NCBI GenBank assembly: GCA_026706345.1
Contig: JAPOYX010000098.1
Location: forward strand, 30,786 to 72,073
Source of the DNA: Gemmatimonadota bacterium
Lineage (GTDB): Bacteria; JAAXHH01
Direction of reading: 5' to 3'
Length of the DNA: 41,288 nt
The notes beneath the pieces were generated by a model. That model was given only the letters and a program-made list of their open reading frames with translations. It had not been told where the DNA came from and did no database searches. Below, one piece after another: positions 7,197 to 15,631 of the stretch (position 1 is the stretch's first letter; each line of letters begins with the position of its first letter). Position numbers and translations under genes: made by a program.

Positions 7197-8656
7197 TCAA
7201 CCACCGGAACGCCGCCCCGCCCAGCTCACCGCCACCCCCACCGCCACGTTCAGCGCCAGGCCCATCACGCCGGCGTGCCAGCCCCAGACCTTCCCCATGC
7301 CGGCGAGGGTCAACCCGGCCGCGAGCATCGTGCCCGCGGCCAGGCCCGCGGCCGCGCCAGTCGCGTTGAACCGCGGCCAGAGCGCGCCCAGCACAAACAG
7401 GGGCGCCGTCTGGATCAGCACCTCCATCTTGAGCTCGATGAGTCCCCACAGGGTGAGATCCGGCGTCAGGGCGATGAGGACCAGAATGGCCATGATAATC
7501 CAGGACAGACGCTTCCCCAGGTGGTAAGGCGCGCTTCCGGGAGCGATCCCAGCCGAAAGCGGCCCAGTACGTCCTTAACGAGCAGGGATGAGAGACTGAG
7601 CAGGACGGAGTCGGCCGTCGACATGATGGCAGCGACGATGCCGGTGAGCACGAGCACGGTCATGACGTACAGCCAGAGGGATTCGGCGGCCCAGACACCG
7701 AGTAATCGAGGCATCACCTGGTCGGTGGCGACCCCTTCCAGGCCGGTCAGCTGGGGAATGGCCAGGATGCCTACCAGGACCACCGCCGTGATGGTGACCA
7801 GGGGCATGAAGGCCATGAAGGTGAACGACCGTTTCAGACTGCGGGTGCTCCGGGCCGCAAAGATGCGTTGTATGGCCTGCGGATAGACGGCCGCGGCGAA
7901 GCCCACGAGCAGGATGGTGCTGATCCAGGTGCGGATCGTCTCCCCATCCGGAAGCGCGGCTTTCGTCGGCTGGTTGGCGATGATCCATGCCGTCGCTTCC
8001 CCGAGGCGGTCACTTCCCGCGACCACGGCGGCCAGCATGCCCAGGAGCCCCACGAAAAGGAGCAGGCCCTGGATGCAGTCGGTCCACGCCACGGCCTGCA
8101 TCCCGCCCAGGGTCTCGTAGAACAGGATGATCACCGCAAGGACCACCACGCCCGCCCAGAATGGAATGGCCCCGCCGGAAAGACCGGAAACGATATGCCC
8201 CACCGCCAGAAGCTGCGCGAGCAGGTAGTTGGCGATGGCGATCACGAACAGCACGCTGGCGAAGAGGGTCAGGCCCGATCGCCCGCCGGTCCCGAATCGA
8301 TGGCTGATCCAGTCTCCCGGCGTCACGAAGTGCCACTGGCGCGACGCGCGGTAGAGCGGCGGCGCGAAGAGCAGGTAGGCCACCACGATGGCCATCATGA
8401 ATCCGATGCTCATGATCCAGGCGTACCCCAGGCGATAGGCCTCGCCCGGATAGCCGATGAGCGTATTGCCACTATACTGGGTCGCGTAGAGCGTGAAGAA
8501 GAGGACCAGGGCGCCCAGGTTCTTGCCCGCCAGGTAGAAGGACGACATGGAATCGTCCCGCCGGCGGGCGCGGGCCACGTAACCGAGGATGATCATGAAG
8601 ACGAGGTAGGCGGCCAGGAACGCGAAGGCTCCAGGGCCGTAGGGCTGATCCGCCAT
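7197..8656 (-). CDS. Sodium:solute symporter (SSS family), interrupted by a one-base frameshift
   Basis: The gene would encode about 486 residues with some 12-13 membrane helices of the PanF/PutP-like sodium:solute symporter family. Visible features are FYLAGKNLGALVLFFTLYAT and YSGNTLIGYPGEAYRLG at the N-terminus, WTDCIQG in mid-protein, and AIMSTADSVLLSLSSLLVKD near residue 360. The frame breaks at a run of four C on the + strand (7515-7518). Restoring a fifth base gives an uninterrupted protein that continues through WGKRLSWIIMAILVLIALTPD to the stop at 7197. The remaining C-terminal segment reads as two or three good membrane helices, so the break is either an assembly error in a homopolymer or a recent mutation. 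It starts 3 bp after the stop of the DUF3311-like gene, with a Shine-Dalgarno (GGAGG, 8666-8670) inside that gene. Confidence 0.85.
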
Positions 8657-8659
8657 GAG

Positions 8660-8875
8660 TCAGGCGTCCTCCCGCCAGTACCGGTGTATCACAAACGCGG
8701 TGAAGCACGCGACAGCCAGACAGGCGCACAGGCAGATCACGACCCAGTACGGCACGCCGATCCAGATGGGGACCGGCTCGATCTCGGGGAGGTACCAGGG
8801 TATGGAAAGGGCGAAGAGGGCCACGTAGACGGGCCAGATCCATCGGGGAAACTGATCGGAAGCGGGGCGATTCAT
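8660..8875 (-). CDS. DUF3311-like small membrane subunit next to the symporter
   Basis: The 71-residue protein has two hydrophobic helices (about residues 13-30 and 37-63), with PxWxGxPYW-like sequence between them and a short charged C-terminus (HRYWRED). Small two-helix DUF3311 proteins are commonly encoded directly upstream of sodium:solute symporters, and this one sits 3 bp from the symporter start. It probably forms or stabilises the transporter complex in the inner membrane. The Shine-Dalgarno is weak. Confidence 0.7.
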   Translation of the reverse strand: MNRPASDQFPRWIWPVYVALFALSIPWYLPEIEPVPIWIGVPYWVVICLCACLAVACFTAFVIHRYWREDA

Positions 8876-8902
8876 AGATGTATGCCGGGAAGATCCAGTC
8901 CG

Positions 8903-9745
8903 TTACACGCGGACGTACTTGTGCACGAGGTTCTCCACGCCCACCTCGCCTACGTAGATATCACCGTGACGGTCGACCCAGACACTGTGGGCACCGTGTG
9001 CCTGATCGATCGGTCCGCCCCGGACGACCCACTGGGCGATGAGCCTGCCGTCCATGTCCATGATGGTGACCCCGCCGCCCTCGCCCAGGAAGACCGTGTC
9101 TTCTTCATCTACGAACAGGCCGCAGGGCGCGGGACGTCCGGGCCATTCCGCGAGGAAGCTTCCCTCGGAATCGAAGACCTGGATCCGGTTGTTGGTCTCC
9201 CGGTCGGCCACGAGCATGCGGCCGTCGGACGCGGCAAAGATATTGTGAGGCAGGGTGAACCGGCCGGGCTCGCTACCCCTTCCGCCCCAGGATTGGACCA
9301 GGTCTCCCGACGGCGTCATCCGGTGCACATAACACTGCCCGTAACCGTCGGATACGTACAGATCCCCGGAGGGCCCTTTTACGGCACGCGTCGGCATGTT
9401 GAAGGGTTTGCCCGGTTCGCCTGACCGGTTCGGCTCGCCCAGCGTCTGCAGCAGTGCGCCGTCGGTCGAGAACACCCGGACGGTATGGTCCTTGCAGTCC
9501 GGGATAAATATCCTGTCCTCCTCGTCGATCCATATCTCGTGGGGCAAGGCCAGTATGTCGTGACCCCATTCGTTCAGCAGGTGTCCGTCCCGGTCGTAGA
9601 CTACCACGGCGGGATTGGGCTCCCGGTCGACGACGTAGACCCGGTCCCAAGAATCCACGGCCACGGCCGTAGCAATGCCCAGCGTGCGCTCGGATCCCCA
9701 CCCGAGCACCTTCTTGTAACAGTAATCTCCCGATCCCCAGATCAT
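8903..9745 (-). CDS. NHL-repeat six-bladed beta-propeller protein
   Basis: The 280 residues are made almost wholly of NHL-type repeats: a hydrophobic strand, then a D/E-rich turn such as DSWDRVYVVDRE, DEEDRIFIPDC, PSGDLYVSDG, SDGRMLVADR and DEEDTVFLGEG, with phrases like RVFSTDGALLQTLG and RIQVFDSEGSFLAEW between them. There is no signal peptide, so it is probably cytoplasmic. An AGGAGG Shine-Dalgarno 9-10 bases upstream sets the ATG. It lies 27 bp upstream of the DUF3311/symporter pair on the same strand and may be cotranscribed with it. Propellers of this type bind ligands or are lyases or lactonases. Substrate and activity cannot be read from the sequence. Confidence 0.85.
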   Translation of the reverse strand: MIWGSGDYCYKKVLGWGSERTLGIATAVAVDSWDRVYVVDREPNPAVVVYDRDGHLLNEWGHDILALPHEIWIDEEDRIFIPDCKDHTVRVFSTDGALLQTLGEPNRSGEPGKPFNMPTRAVKGPSGDLYVSDGYGQCYVHRMTPSGDLVQSWGGRGSEPGRFTLPHNIFAASDGRMLVADRETNNRIQVFDSEGSFLAEWPGRPAPCGLFVDEEDTVFLGEGGGVTIMDMDGRLIAQWVVRGGPIDQAHGAHSVWVDRHGDIYVGEVGVENLVHKYVRV

Positions 9746-9838
9746 CGATATGTCCTCCTGGAAAATGAGATCGTAACGCTAAGCGGCGTCATATGACAAA
9801 TACCTATTGGCAAGACGGATCCGAATGGTACAATGGGT

Positions 9839-9866
9839 TTGTATCGGTTATTGCAATGTATATACT
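9839..9866 (+). promoter_or_regulatory. Candidate promoter of the SDR gene
   Basis: TTGTAT (9839-9844), a 16-base spacer and TATACT (9861-9866) lie in an AT-rich part of the 287-bp divergent intergenic region 9746-10032. A start near 9873 would place the 13-bp direct repeats at 9893-9925 just downstream. The -35 is poor, so this is tentative. Confidence 0.35.
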
Positions 9867-9892
9867 TTGTCGAGACTTTATGGAGCGGCACA

Positions 9893-9925
9893 ATACGGCA
9901 TAGCGTGATATGATACGGCATAGCG
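9893..9925. repeat. Two 13-bp direct repeats, 20-bp period, upstream of the SDR gene
   Basis: ATACGGCATAGCG occurs at 9893-9905 and again, identically, at 9913-9925. The 20-bp centre spacing is about two helical turns, so a dimeric regulator could bind both copies on the same DNA face. The first T of each copy follows similar sequence, and GCGGCA is repeated nearby. Confidence 0.5.
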
Positions 9926-10032
9926 CGGCATGCGCCGGATATCACGATCTACTAGGCCACAGCCGCGCATTCAGATCCTTAAACCGAGAGTCTTTTCAAA
10001 AGTCACCCAAACCGAATGACAGGAGCCTGCTC

Positions 10033-10815
10033 ATGGGCGTACTCGACAGTTTTTCCCTGAATGGGCGTATCGCCGTGGTCACGGGCGGCGCCGGTCCACA
10101 GTTCGGCAGCAGCATCTCCGAAGCCCTGGCCGAGGCGGGGGCGAGCGTGGACGTCGCCTCCAGGAATCTCGATAACTACCGGCGGTTCGTCGCCGAATTG
10201 AACGAACAGGGTTTCGATACCCATCCCGAAGAACTGGACATCATGAAGACCGAATCGATTGATGCCCTGAAACAACACGTGACGGACCGTTTCGGCCGCG
10301 TGGACATCCTGGTCAACAGCGCGGTGGTCGGCCGGGGCGGCGGCTTCGACGAGCAGACGCCCGACTACTGGGCCGCGAGCGCCCAGGGAAACATGGTGGG
10401 CCTTTTCGCCCTGTGCAAGGCCTTCGTTCCGGTCATGGCGGATCAGGGCGGCGGCAGCGTCATCAACATTTCAAGTATCTACGGCGTCGTCGCAAACGAC
10501 CCGGGCCTGTACGAAGAAACCGGGATGAAGCAGCCCCCCGACTACACCTTCGTCAAGGGCGGCATGATCAATTTCACCCGGTACATTGCGAACTACTACG
10601 GCAAGCAGGGCGTACGGGCCAACTGCATCTGCCCGGGCGGGTATTTCAATGAACAGCCCGGTCCGTTCGTGCAGCGGTACGAGCACCGCGTACCCCTCGG
10701 ACGCATGCTGGACAACGAGGACCTGAAGGGCGCCGTCGTCTTCCTGGCCTCCGACGCGTCCCGGTACGTCACCGGGGTCGCCCTGATGGTCGACGGCGGC
10801 TGGACGGCGCTCTAG
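10033..10815 (+). CDS. Short-chain dehydrogenase/reductase (classical SDR)
   Basis: The gene encodes 260 residues from the ATG at 10033, which an AGGAGC Shine-Dalgarno at 10021 supports; upstream in-frame codons look non-coding. The N-terminal nucleotide-binding motif is a variant, VVTGGAGPQFGSSIS (about residues 15-29). The NAG-like motif is VNSAVVGRGGG, the active-site Ser lies in NISSIYG, and the YxxxK catalytic pair is in DYTFVKGGM. The C-terminal VTGVALMVDGGWTAL is typical of the family. It is a cytoplasmic NAD(P)-dependent oxidoreductase of an alcohol, sugar or sugar acid. The neighbouring sugar-acid genes on the other strand favour a sugar-derived substrate, but the specificity is not readable. 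Confidence 0.9.
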   Translation: MGVLDSFSLNGRIAVVTGGAGPQFGSSISEALAEAGASVDVASRNLDNYRRFVAELNEQGFDTHPEELDIMKTESIDALKQHVTDRFGRVDILVNSAVVGRGGGFDEQTPDYWAASAQGNMVGLFALCKAFVPVMADQGGGSVINISSIYGVVANDPGLYEETGMKQPPDYTFVKGGMINFTRYIANYYGKQGVRANCICPGGYFNEQPGPFVQRYEHRVPLGRMLDNEDLKGAVVFLASDASRYVTGVALMVDGGWTAL

Positions 10816-10948
10816 ACAGCGCTTAAGCGGAACGTCCCACATGCAGAAACAGGTGACTGCCCCGGTGACGGTTCGGCGCTACCCGGCACAAGGCGCCGTT
10901 CAGCGCTTCCCGCGCTCAGCGCTTCACATCCGAAACAACTCGCCGCGC

Positions 10949-10967
10949 CGGAGCATTCATTGCTCCG
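10949..10967 (-). terminator. Hairpin overlapping the end of the epimerase gene
   Basis: CGGAGCA-TTCAT-TGCTCCG gives a 7-bp stem with a 5-base loop across the stop region of the gene ending at 10957. No clear U-tract follows on the - strand, so termination there is uncertain. Confidence 0.35.
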
Positions 10968-11661
10968 AATCGATAATCGATTTGTCCTGGGGATGATAGT
11001 CGATCGCCCGGCGGCCGTGATCCAGGTCGTACATCCGCCAGGTGCTGTCTGACACGCCGAACACGACTTCGAACCGGATGCCGGGGTGGATGACCGCCCG
11101 TTCGAACACCCTCACCGCATCGCCGTGGCTCAGGTGATGAGGATGGCCGGGCAGGTCCCGCTGTTTCTGGAAGTTCCCGATGCGCACGCACACGACCTCC
11201 ATGTCGAACCGCACGGCGTACATGTACCCCAGACTCTCCCCGAAGACCTTGCTGATGGAATAGTAGCTCTCCGGCCGCGGCGTCATGTCGATCGTGCGGA
11301 ATACGTCCTGCGGATAGGGCGCCAGCAGCCCCGCCCGGCTCGCGAAGGCGACCCGGCGCACGCCGTTGCGGCTGGCGGCTTCGAAGAGCATATAGGTTCC
11401 GATGAAGTTGGCTTGCAGGATTTCCTCCCACGACGCGCCGCCGGAGGGGTTGCCGGCCAGATGGATCACCGCGTCCATGCCTTCCGTGGCCTGAAGCACC
11501 GCGTCCATATCGGTGATATCGCCGACGACTTCGTCGTCCAGTCCCGGGGTAGGCACCCTGTCGAAACCGCGGAGGGGATATCGGTCTTTGAGTCCGTTTA
11601 CGATGGTCGATCCGATGACGCCGGCGGAACCGGTGACGAGGATACGTGGTGTTTCGTTCAT
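10957..11661 (-). CDS. NAD-dependent epimerase/dehydratase family protein, uronate-dehydrogenase-like
   Basis: The 234 residues carry an extended-SDR Rossmann fold: ILVTGSAGVIGSTIV (about residues 6-20), the VIHLAGNPSG motif near 69, an active-site region with FASRAGL, and the YYSISK catalytic motif. The length and the ending, SDSTWRMYDLDHGRRAIDYHPQD, resemble uronate dehydrogenases, which oxidise uronic acids to aldaric-acid lactones. The canonical serine preceding Tyr is not clearly resolvable. The gene starts with ATGA overlapping the stop of the enolase-superfamily gene (11658-11661), so the two are translationally coupled and likely act in one sugar-acid pathway. Confidence 0.82.
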   Translation of the reverse strand: MNETPRILVTGSAGVIGSTIVNGLKDRYPLRGFDRVPTPGLDDEVVGDITDMDAVLQATEGMDAVIHLAGNPSGGASWEEILQANFIGTYMLFEAASRNGVRRVAFASRAGLLAPYPQDVFRTIDMTPRPESYYSISKVFGESLGYMYAVRFDMEVVCVRIGNFQKQRDLPGHPHHLSHGDAVRVFERAVIHPGIRFEVVFGVSDSTWRMYDLDHGRRAIDYHPQDKSIIDSEQ

Positions 11662-12884
11662 TCCGACTCCTTGCGCATGAACGGTCCGTGCCGTTCGATC
11701 CAGTCGTAAGTCTCCTGCCAGGACGAACTGCCGTCTTCTTCCCATATTTCCAGGTCGATGCCCCGTATGTTGCCCTCGGTGAACCCCGTCTGCCGGCTGA
11801 CCGCAGGAAAGCCGATGGAGTAGTATATGTTGCCGCCGGGCATCAGCACCTTGCCGATGTACCGGGGGAGTTCCGTCAGGGGATTCCCCGCGATGCGCAC
11901 CAGTTCCTTTTCGTCGACCTCCACGCCGAGTCCGGGACCTTCGGGCACCGGTGAACTGCCGCCCGCCACCTCTATCCGGCCGCCGGTGACGTCCTCGCCG
12001 TACTGGTCGTCCAGGTTGACCGTATGCAACACGTTGGGGAGCACCGCGCCCAGGTGGAGCGCCATGGCCTTGCTGAGCGTACCCCCGGTCAACTGGATCA
12101 CGGTGGATACATTCGCCTCGGCGCAGGCGAACCCCCGTTTGAGGCTCATGCCGATGCCGTGCTCGCCCACCATGTAGGCGTCGGCGCAACCCAGCATGAT
12201 CTCCGGGCCGCCGCCGAGTTGCGGCACGTGCATCAGCAGGGGGATCGACGTCTTCTCGCGCAGGCGGCGCCAGCCGTCCACGTCGCGCCAGGCCAGCGGG
12301 TCTTCGATCACGCCGACGACCGGCGACTTCTCCAGGTGTTCGACTATGCGCGTCACGTCGGCGGGCGACCGGTTGTGGTTGAAGTCGTAGTGCATCTTGA
12401 ATCCGTGCGGGGCGACCTCTTCCACGGCGCGGTTCTGTTCGTATACGTCGTAGTACTCGCCGGTGTGCATCTTGAAGATCATGTACCCTTCGTCCACCGC
12501 GCGCACCACCTCGGAGGCCAGCTCTTCGGGGGAGGCGACCCGGGTCCAGGCCGCCACGGGCACCCTGTCCCGCACCTTCTGCCCCATGAGCTTGTAGGCG
12601 GGTTCCCCGAGATGTTTGCCCATGAGGTCGTAAAGGGCGCCCATGAGACCTACGGGATGGCCGGCGTTGATGTGGTCGAAGGGACTGCTGCCCGTCAACC
12701 GCTCCACGTCCCGGATGTCCATAGTGACGTGTCCCCGGCTGTCTCCATAGCCCACCACGCCGTTGTCCGCCGTTACCTTGAAGATCGTCTGCGTATCGAT
12801 GGTTCGAAACTGAACCTTTTTGTCCACATTCCGGTCCGCAAGTTTCGGATTGATACGGGTTATGGCGATATCGGTTATTTTCAT
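11658..12884 (-). CDS. Mandelate racemase/muconate-lactonizing (enolase superfamily) protein
   Basis: The 408-residue start at MKITDIAITRI is typical of the family; an in-frame ATG 8 codons earlier (12908) is possible but less likely. The N-terminal capping domain leads into a beta/alpha barrel. On strand 2 the usual KxK becomes Lys138-Met-His140. Metal-ligand candidates are Asp167 (MHYDFNHN) and Glu194 (VIEDPLA). The third ligand position, usually Glu in IP...GE, instead reads IPLLMHVPQLGG, so the active site departs from the textbook set. DAYMVGEHGIGMSL matches the later barrel strands. Likely a sugar-acid dehydratase or epimerase acting before or after the coupled dehydrogenase. The substrate is not determined. 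Confidence 0.85.
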   Translation of the reverse strand: MKITDIAITRINPKLADRNVDKKVQFRTIDTQTIFKVTADNGVVGYGDSRGHVTMDIRDVERLTGSSPFDHINAGHPVGLMGALYDLMGKHLGEPAYKLMGQKVRDRVPVAAWTRVASPEELASEVVRAVDEGYMIFKMHTGEYYDVYEQNRAVEEVAPHGFKMHYDFNHNRSPADVTRIVEHLEKSPVVGVIEDPLAWRDVDGWRRLREKTSIPLLMHVPQLGGGPEIMLGCADAYMVGEHGIGMSLKRGFACAEANVSTVIQLTGGTLSKAMALHLGAVLPNVLHTVNLDDQYGEDVTGGRIEVAGGSSPVPEGPGLGVEVDEKELVRIAGNPLTELPRYIGKVLMPGGNIYYSIGFPAVSRQTGFTEGNIRGIDLEIWEEDGSSSWQETYDWIERHGPFMRKESE

Positions 12885-12945
12885 GGCCTGCTTCTCTCCG
12901 TGCGGCATTCACCCCGCGGGTGAACGCACCTCTGGACGTATTGGC

Positions 12946-13830
12946 TTACTGGTTCGACAGCGACCTGGGCGCCCCCTCCTGGTTCGCGCCGTCACGAACG
13001 GTGGTGGCGATGGGCCAGCATTGTCCGCCGCGCTTCCTGTATTCATCCTCCGCGCCGCAGAGCCAGGTGAACATGCGCGCGGCCGCGATGGCGCCCTGGA
13101 ACTGCTCGAACACGCCTGCCGGCGGATCGAAGTTGATCGTGTTGAAATCGATGTCCGCCTGCGTGATCCAGTCTCTCCGAGGCGGGGCGGTCCGCCAGTA
13201 GTTGTACTTGAGCAGGTTGCGGTACTTGCTCTTTCCCTTCGGACCCGAGGCGGCCCTCGACCTGCGGTGCCAGATCCCGTACACCGTAAGGAAGATCGTA
13301 CCGGCCGGACTGGCCGTGGACACCGTCCCTCGAATGGAGCCGAGATGGGCCATCATGGGCGCCTTGTTGCGCATGAATTGAGATCCGGGCAGGACGACCG
13401 TAGGCCCCATGTCCTCGGTGCATGCTTCCGGATAGTAGAAGACCTGCAGGTACTCCAGCCGGTCGGTATAGATCGTCCCGCCGTCGCGATGCCAGTTCTG
13501 GGGTTTGTCGAAAGGCAGGGGGCCGCGGTGGTTGCTGATGATGAGCGGCAGGGTGAATCCGTTTCCGAGGAGCGACCGGACGGCGCCCGCCGCCTGCGGG
13601 TTCATGAGCACGCCCTCCGCGAAGAAGGACTCTTTCATAATGGGCGTGGGCTCGTAGGTGCTGTCGACGCGGTCCAGGTAGTCGACGACCTGCCTGTTGA
13701 CATCATCGGGCACGACGCCGGGGAGCATGAGATAGCCGTTTCGGCAGAAATCGATCACCTCGCGGTCCGTCAGCGTCGGTGCGCAGTCCATCTCCTTTCC
13801 GTAAGGCGACTGGGTCATCGAGGCCTCCAT
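12946..13830 (-). CDS. Phytanoyl-CoA dioxygenase (PhyH) family Fe(II)/2-oxoglutarate oxygenase
   Basis: The 294-residue protein has the cupin-fold iron facial triad: His114-Arg-Asp116 in NWHRDGG and His188 in IWHRRS, with arginines just after that can hold 2-oxoglutarate. The N-terminal TDREVIDFCRNGYLMLPGVV is typical of the family. Two starts are possible: the first ATG (13830), with GGAGGT about 6 bases upstream, or the ATG at 13818. Either start lies close to the stop of the hypothetical gene at 13834, so the two genes are probably cotranscribed. PhyH proteins hydroxylate diverse small molecules; the substrate here is unknown. Confidence 0.88.
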   Translation of the reverse strand: MEASMTQSPYGKEMDCAPTLTDREVIDFCRNGYLMLPGVVPDDVNRQVVDYLDRVDSTYEPTPIMKESFFAEGVLMNPQAAGAVRSLLGNGFTLPLIISNHRGPLPFDKPQNWHRDGGTIYTDRLEYLQVFYYPEACTEDMGPTVVLPGSQFMRNKAPMMAHLGSIRGTVSTASPAGTIFLTVYGIWHRRSRAASGPKGKSKYRNLLKYNYWRTAPPRRDWITQADIDFNTINFDPPAGVFEQFQGAIAAARMFTWLCGAEDEYRKRGGQCWPIATTVRDGANQEGAPRSLSNQ

Positions 13831-13833
13831 CTC

Positions 13834-14199
13834 CTACCTCCATCGTTCCAGCACGAACTCGTATCCGAGCCCGTAGGTATCCTGTTCGCGCATGGCGAGG
13901 GACGCTTCGGGAAACTTGATGATACGCCAGCCGTCGTCCAGCGCTTCCTTGATCGACCGGTACCTGAAATCACCGTTTTCGTCGAGTCCGTCGGAATCCG
14001 CCCCGTCTTCGTATATACTGATGCCGACCACCGCGGAGTGGGGATTGGTCGTGGGCGCCTGCAGGTAGAGCAGGCCCTGTTTCAAGCCCCCTGAGACGTT
14101 CCGTGCCAGACCCAGTGCTCGGTCGATGTCTTCGACAGTCAGCTCGCCGTCCTCGAACCGTTTCCTGATGCGTTCCAACTGTGCCGTCAGGTTGTCCAT
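13834..14199 (-). CDS. Small hypothetical protein upstream of the PhyH gene
   Basis: The 121 residues begin with an acidic helical stretch (MDNLTAQLERIRKRFEDGELTVEDIDRAL) and continue with beta-rich sequence, YLQAPTTNPHSAVVGISIYEDG, and a C-terminal IIKFPEASLAMREQDTYGLG. There are no signal peptide or membrane segments. I do not recognise the family. The stop is 4 bp before the PhyH start and coding periodicity is good, so it is a real gene of unknown function. Confidence 0.65.
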   Translation of the reverse strand: MDNLTAQLERIRKRFEDGELTVEDIDRALGLARNVSGGLKQGLLYLQAPTTNPHSAVVGISIYEDGADSDGLDENGDFRYRSIKEALDDGWRIIKFPEASLAMREQDTYGLGYEFVLERWR

Positions 14200-14418
14200 C
14201 GGTGCATCCTCAGGCGTGAAGGATTGGGTACGCCGTGGCCGGGTCGGCAGTGATCGTGCCCCGGCACGTGGTAACTGTGGCCCGGATCTGCAGTGTCCGG
14301 AGCCTGGTACATGGTGACCGTGCCCCGGAACGCGTCTTCATTCAGAAGAAACATGACCAGAAGAATAATGACCAAACATAAATGACCGGGCTGTTTGTGA
14401 AAAGTAGAAATCCTCAAG

Positions 14419-15354
14419 TTAGCGCCGCGCCGCTTTCATCATGAGCAACAGGCTGCATTGAGCGCAGACTAGCAACGTAGCCAGGGTGAGATGAAGCACC
14501 TGGGCGGGTCTCGGCAGATCTCCGTAGGCGAGCGTGATGCCGAGCAGGATCTGGAGCACGATACCGGCCAGGATGAACTTGGCGACCGGTATCAGCCGGC
14601 TGCTCTGCGCATGCCGCCTCACCGCCCTGAAAACCAGCACGCCCGCCAGCAGCACGAGCCACGACGACAGCCGGTGCACGTGGTCCACCAGACCCACCTG
14701 GGCCAGCCATTCCTCGCGGGGCAGGCCGCCGGCGTCCTTGATGAAGGGGTCGATGCCCTCGCGGACCTGGGTGCCGAGGAGCAGTTGCAGGATGGTCACC
14801 GCGAGGAGCGCGAATCCCAGCCGCCGCAAAACAACGTGTGCTTCAGGAGTCAGCTCGACCCGGATCCGCTGTTCCAGGGATTGAAAGGTCACGTAGAGCA
14901 GGGCGCACAACAGGATCACGGCCAGAGACATATGCAGGGTGATGATCCCGGGCTGCAGGCCGGATCTGACTACCTGTCCGCCCAGCCAGCCCTGGAAGCC
15001 GACCAGCACGAAACACAGGCCCGCGCAGTAGAAGACCACCGGTTGCGTGCTTCGATATCGAAACGAACGCAGGAAGGTGACGAACACGAGGATCCCGATC
15101 GCGACGCCCACGAGACGATTGGCGTATTCGATCCACATTTTCGCCGGGTTGAAAGAAGCGGGGTCGTAACCCCTTTCACGGAGGTAATCCAGGTCGAGGT
15201 CTTCAACACTCGACGGCGGCAGCCAGGAACCCCAGCACCTGGGCCAGTCGGGACATCCCAGGCCGGCCCCGGTGATCCGCACCAGGCTGCCCACGGAAAT
15301 CAACAGCACCGTGGCCGCGAGGGTCGCCACGGCTGTTTTCTGGAAGGCGTTCAT
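14419..15354 (-). CDS. ctaA: Heme A synthase, CtaA/COX15 family
   Basis: The 311-residue membrane protein has about eight helices. It hydroxylates the C8 methyl of heme O to form heme A for cytochrome oxidase. The first loop has the cysteine pair in GAGLGCPDWPRCWGSWLPP. A Glu-x-x-Asn-Arg segment (WIEYANRLVG) replaces the usual ExxHR. His residues in IITLHMSL, VDHVHRLSSW and VLHLTLATL supply the other conserved positions. From memory, FCB-group CtaA proteins carry Asn here, which would support the lineage call. No cytochrome oxidase genes are in the window. The start ATG is at 15354. Confidence 0.9.
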   Translation of the reverse strand: MNAFQKTAVATLAATVLLISVGSLVRITGAGLGCPDWPRCWGSWLPPSSVEDLDLDYLRERGYDPASFNPAKMWIEYANRLVGVAIGILVFVTFLRSFRYRSTQPVVFYCAGLCFVLVGFQGWLGGQVVRSGLQPGIITLHMSLAVILLCALLYVTFQSLEQRIRVELTPEAHVVLRRLGFALLAVTILQLLLGTQVREGIDPFIKDAGGLPREEWLAQVGLVDHVHRLSSWLVLLAGVLVFRAVRRHAQSSRLIPVAKFILAGIVLQILLGITLAYGDLPRPAQVLHLTLATLLVCAQCSLLLMMKAARR

Positions 15355-15448
15355 GATAGGCCATCATAGACCCTGACGCTTTTTTCGGCAAGGGATATCG
15401 AGTGGGCGCCGCGCGGTTCGTTCAGGCGCCCCGGAGGAGGTTTTGTAG

Positions 15449-15477
15449 TTGCTATTTCAGCCGCTTCGATGTATCTT
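15449..15477 (+). promoter_or_regulatory. Candidate promoter of the tRNA-Trp gene
   Basis: TTGCTA (15449-15454), a 17-base spacer and TATCTT (15472-15477) are followed by a GC-rich segment (GCGCGG). That is the arrangement expected of a stringently controlled stable-RNA promoter. Transcription would start near 15484, about 22 bases before the tRNA. Confidence 0.45.
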
Positions 15478-15505
15478 GCGCGGAGCAGTACGAGGCAGCT
15501 TTCTT

Positions 15506-15578
<73 letters not shown>

Positions 15579-15631
15579 TTCCCTGTTACAGATCGCGTGC
15601 TGGTGCGGCGTCTCGCCGGAACGGATGGGCC

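Noticed and set aside
7868-9424. A 518-codon open frame on the + strand
   Set aside because: It runs antisense to the symporter, DUF3311 and NHL genes and has a low-complexity charged product.
11662-12912. A 651-codon frame that runs from the epimerase back through the enolase-superfamily gene
   Set aside because: Only the part 10957-11661 is real. The upstream half is a second frame of the enolase-superfamily gene, with an Arg-rich non-protein-like product.
14187-14417. A 76-codon frame with a hydrophobic start and His/Gly/Pro-rich end
   Set aside because: It overlaps the start of a better supported gene, has no ribosome-binding site, and its tail comes from imperfect GC repeats. The 219-bp gap 14200-14418 otherwise shows nothing I can support.
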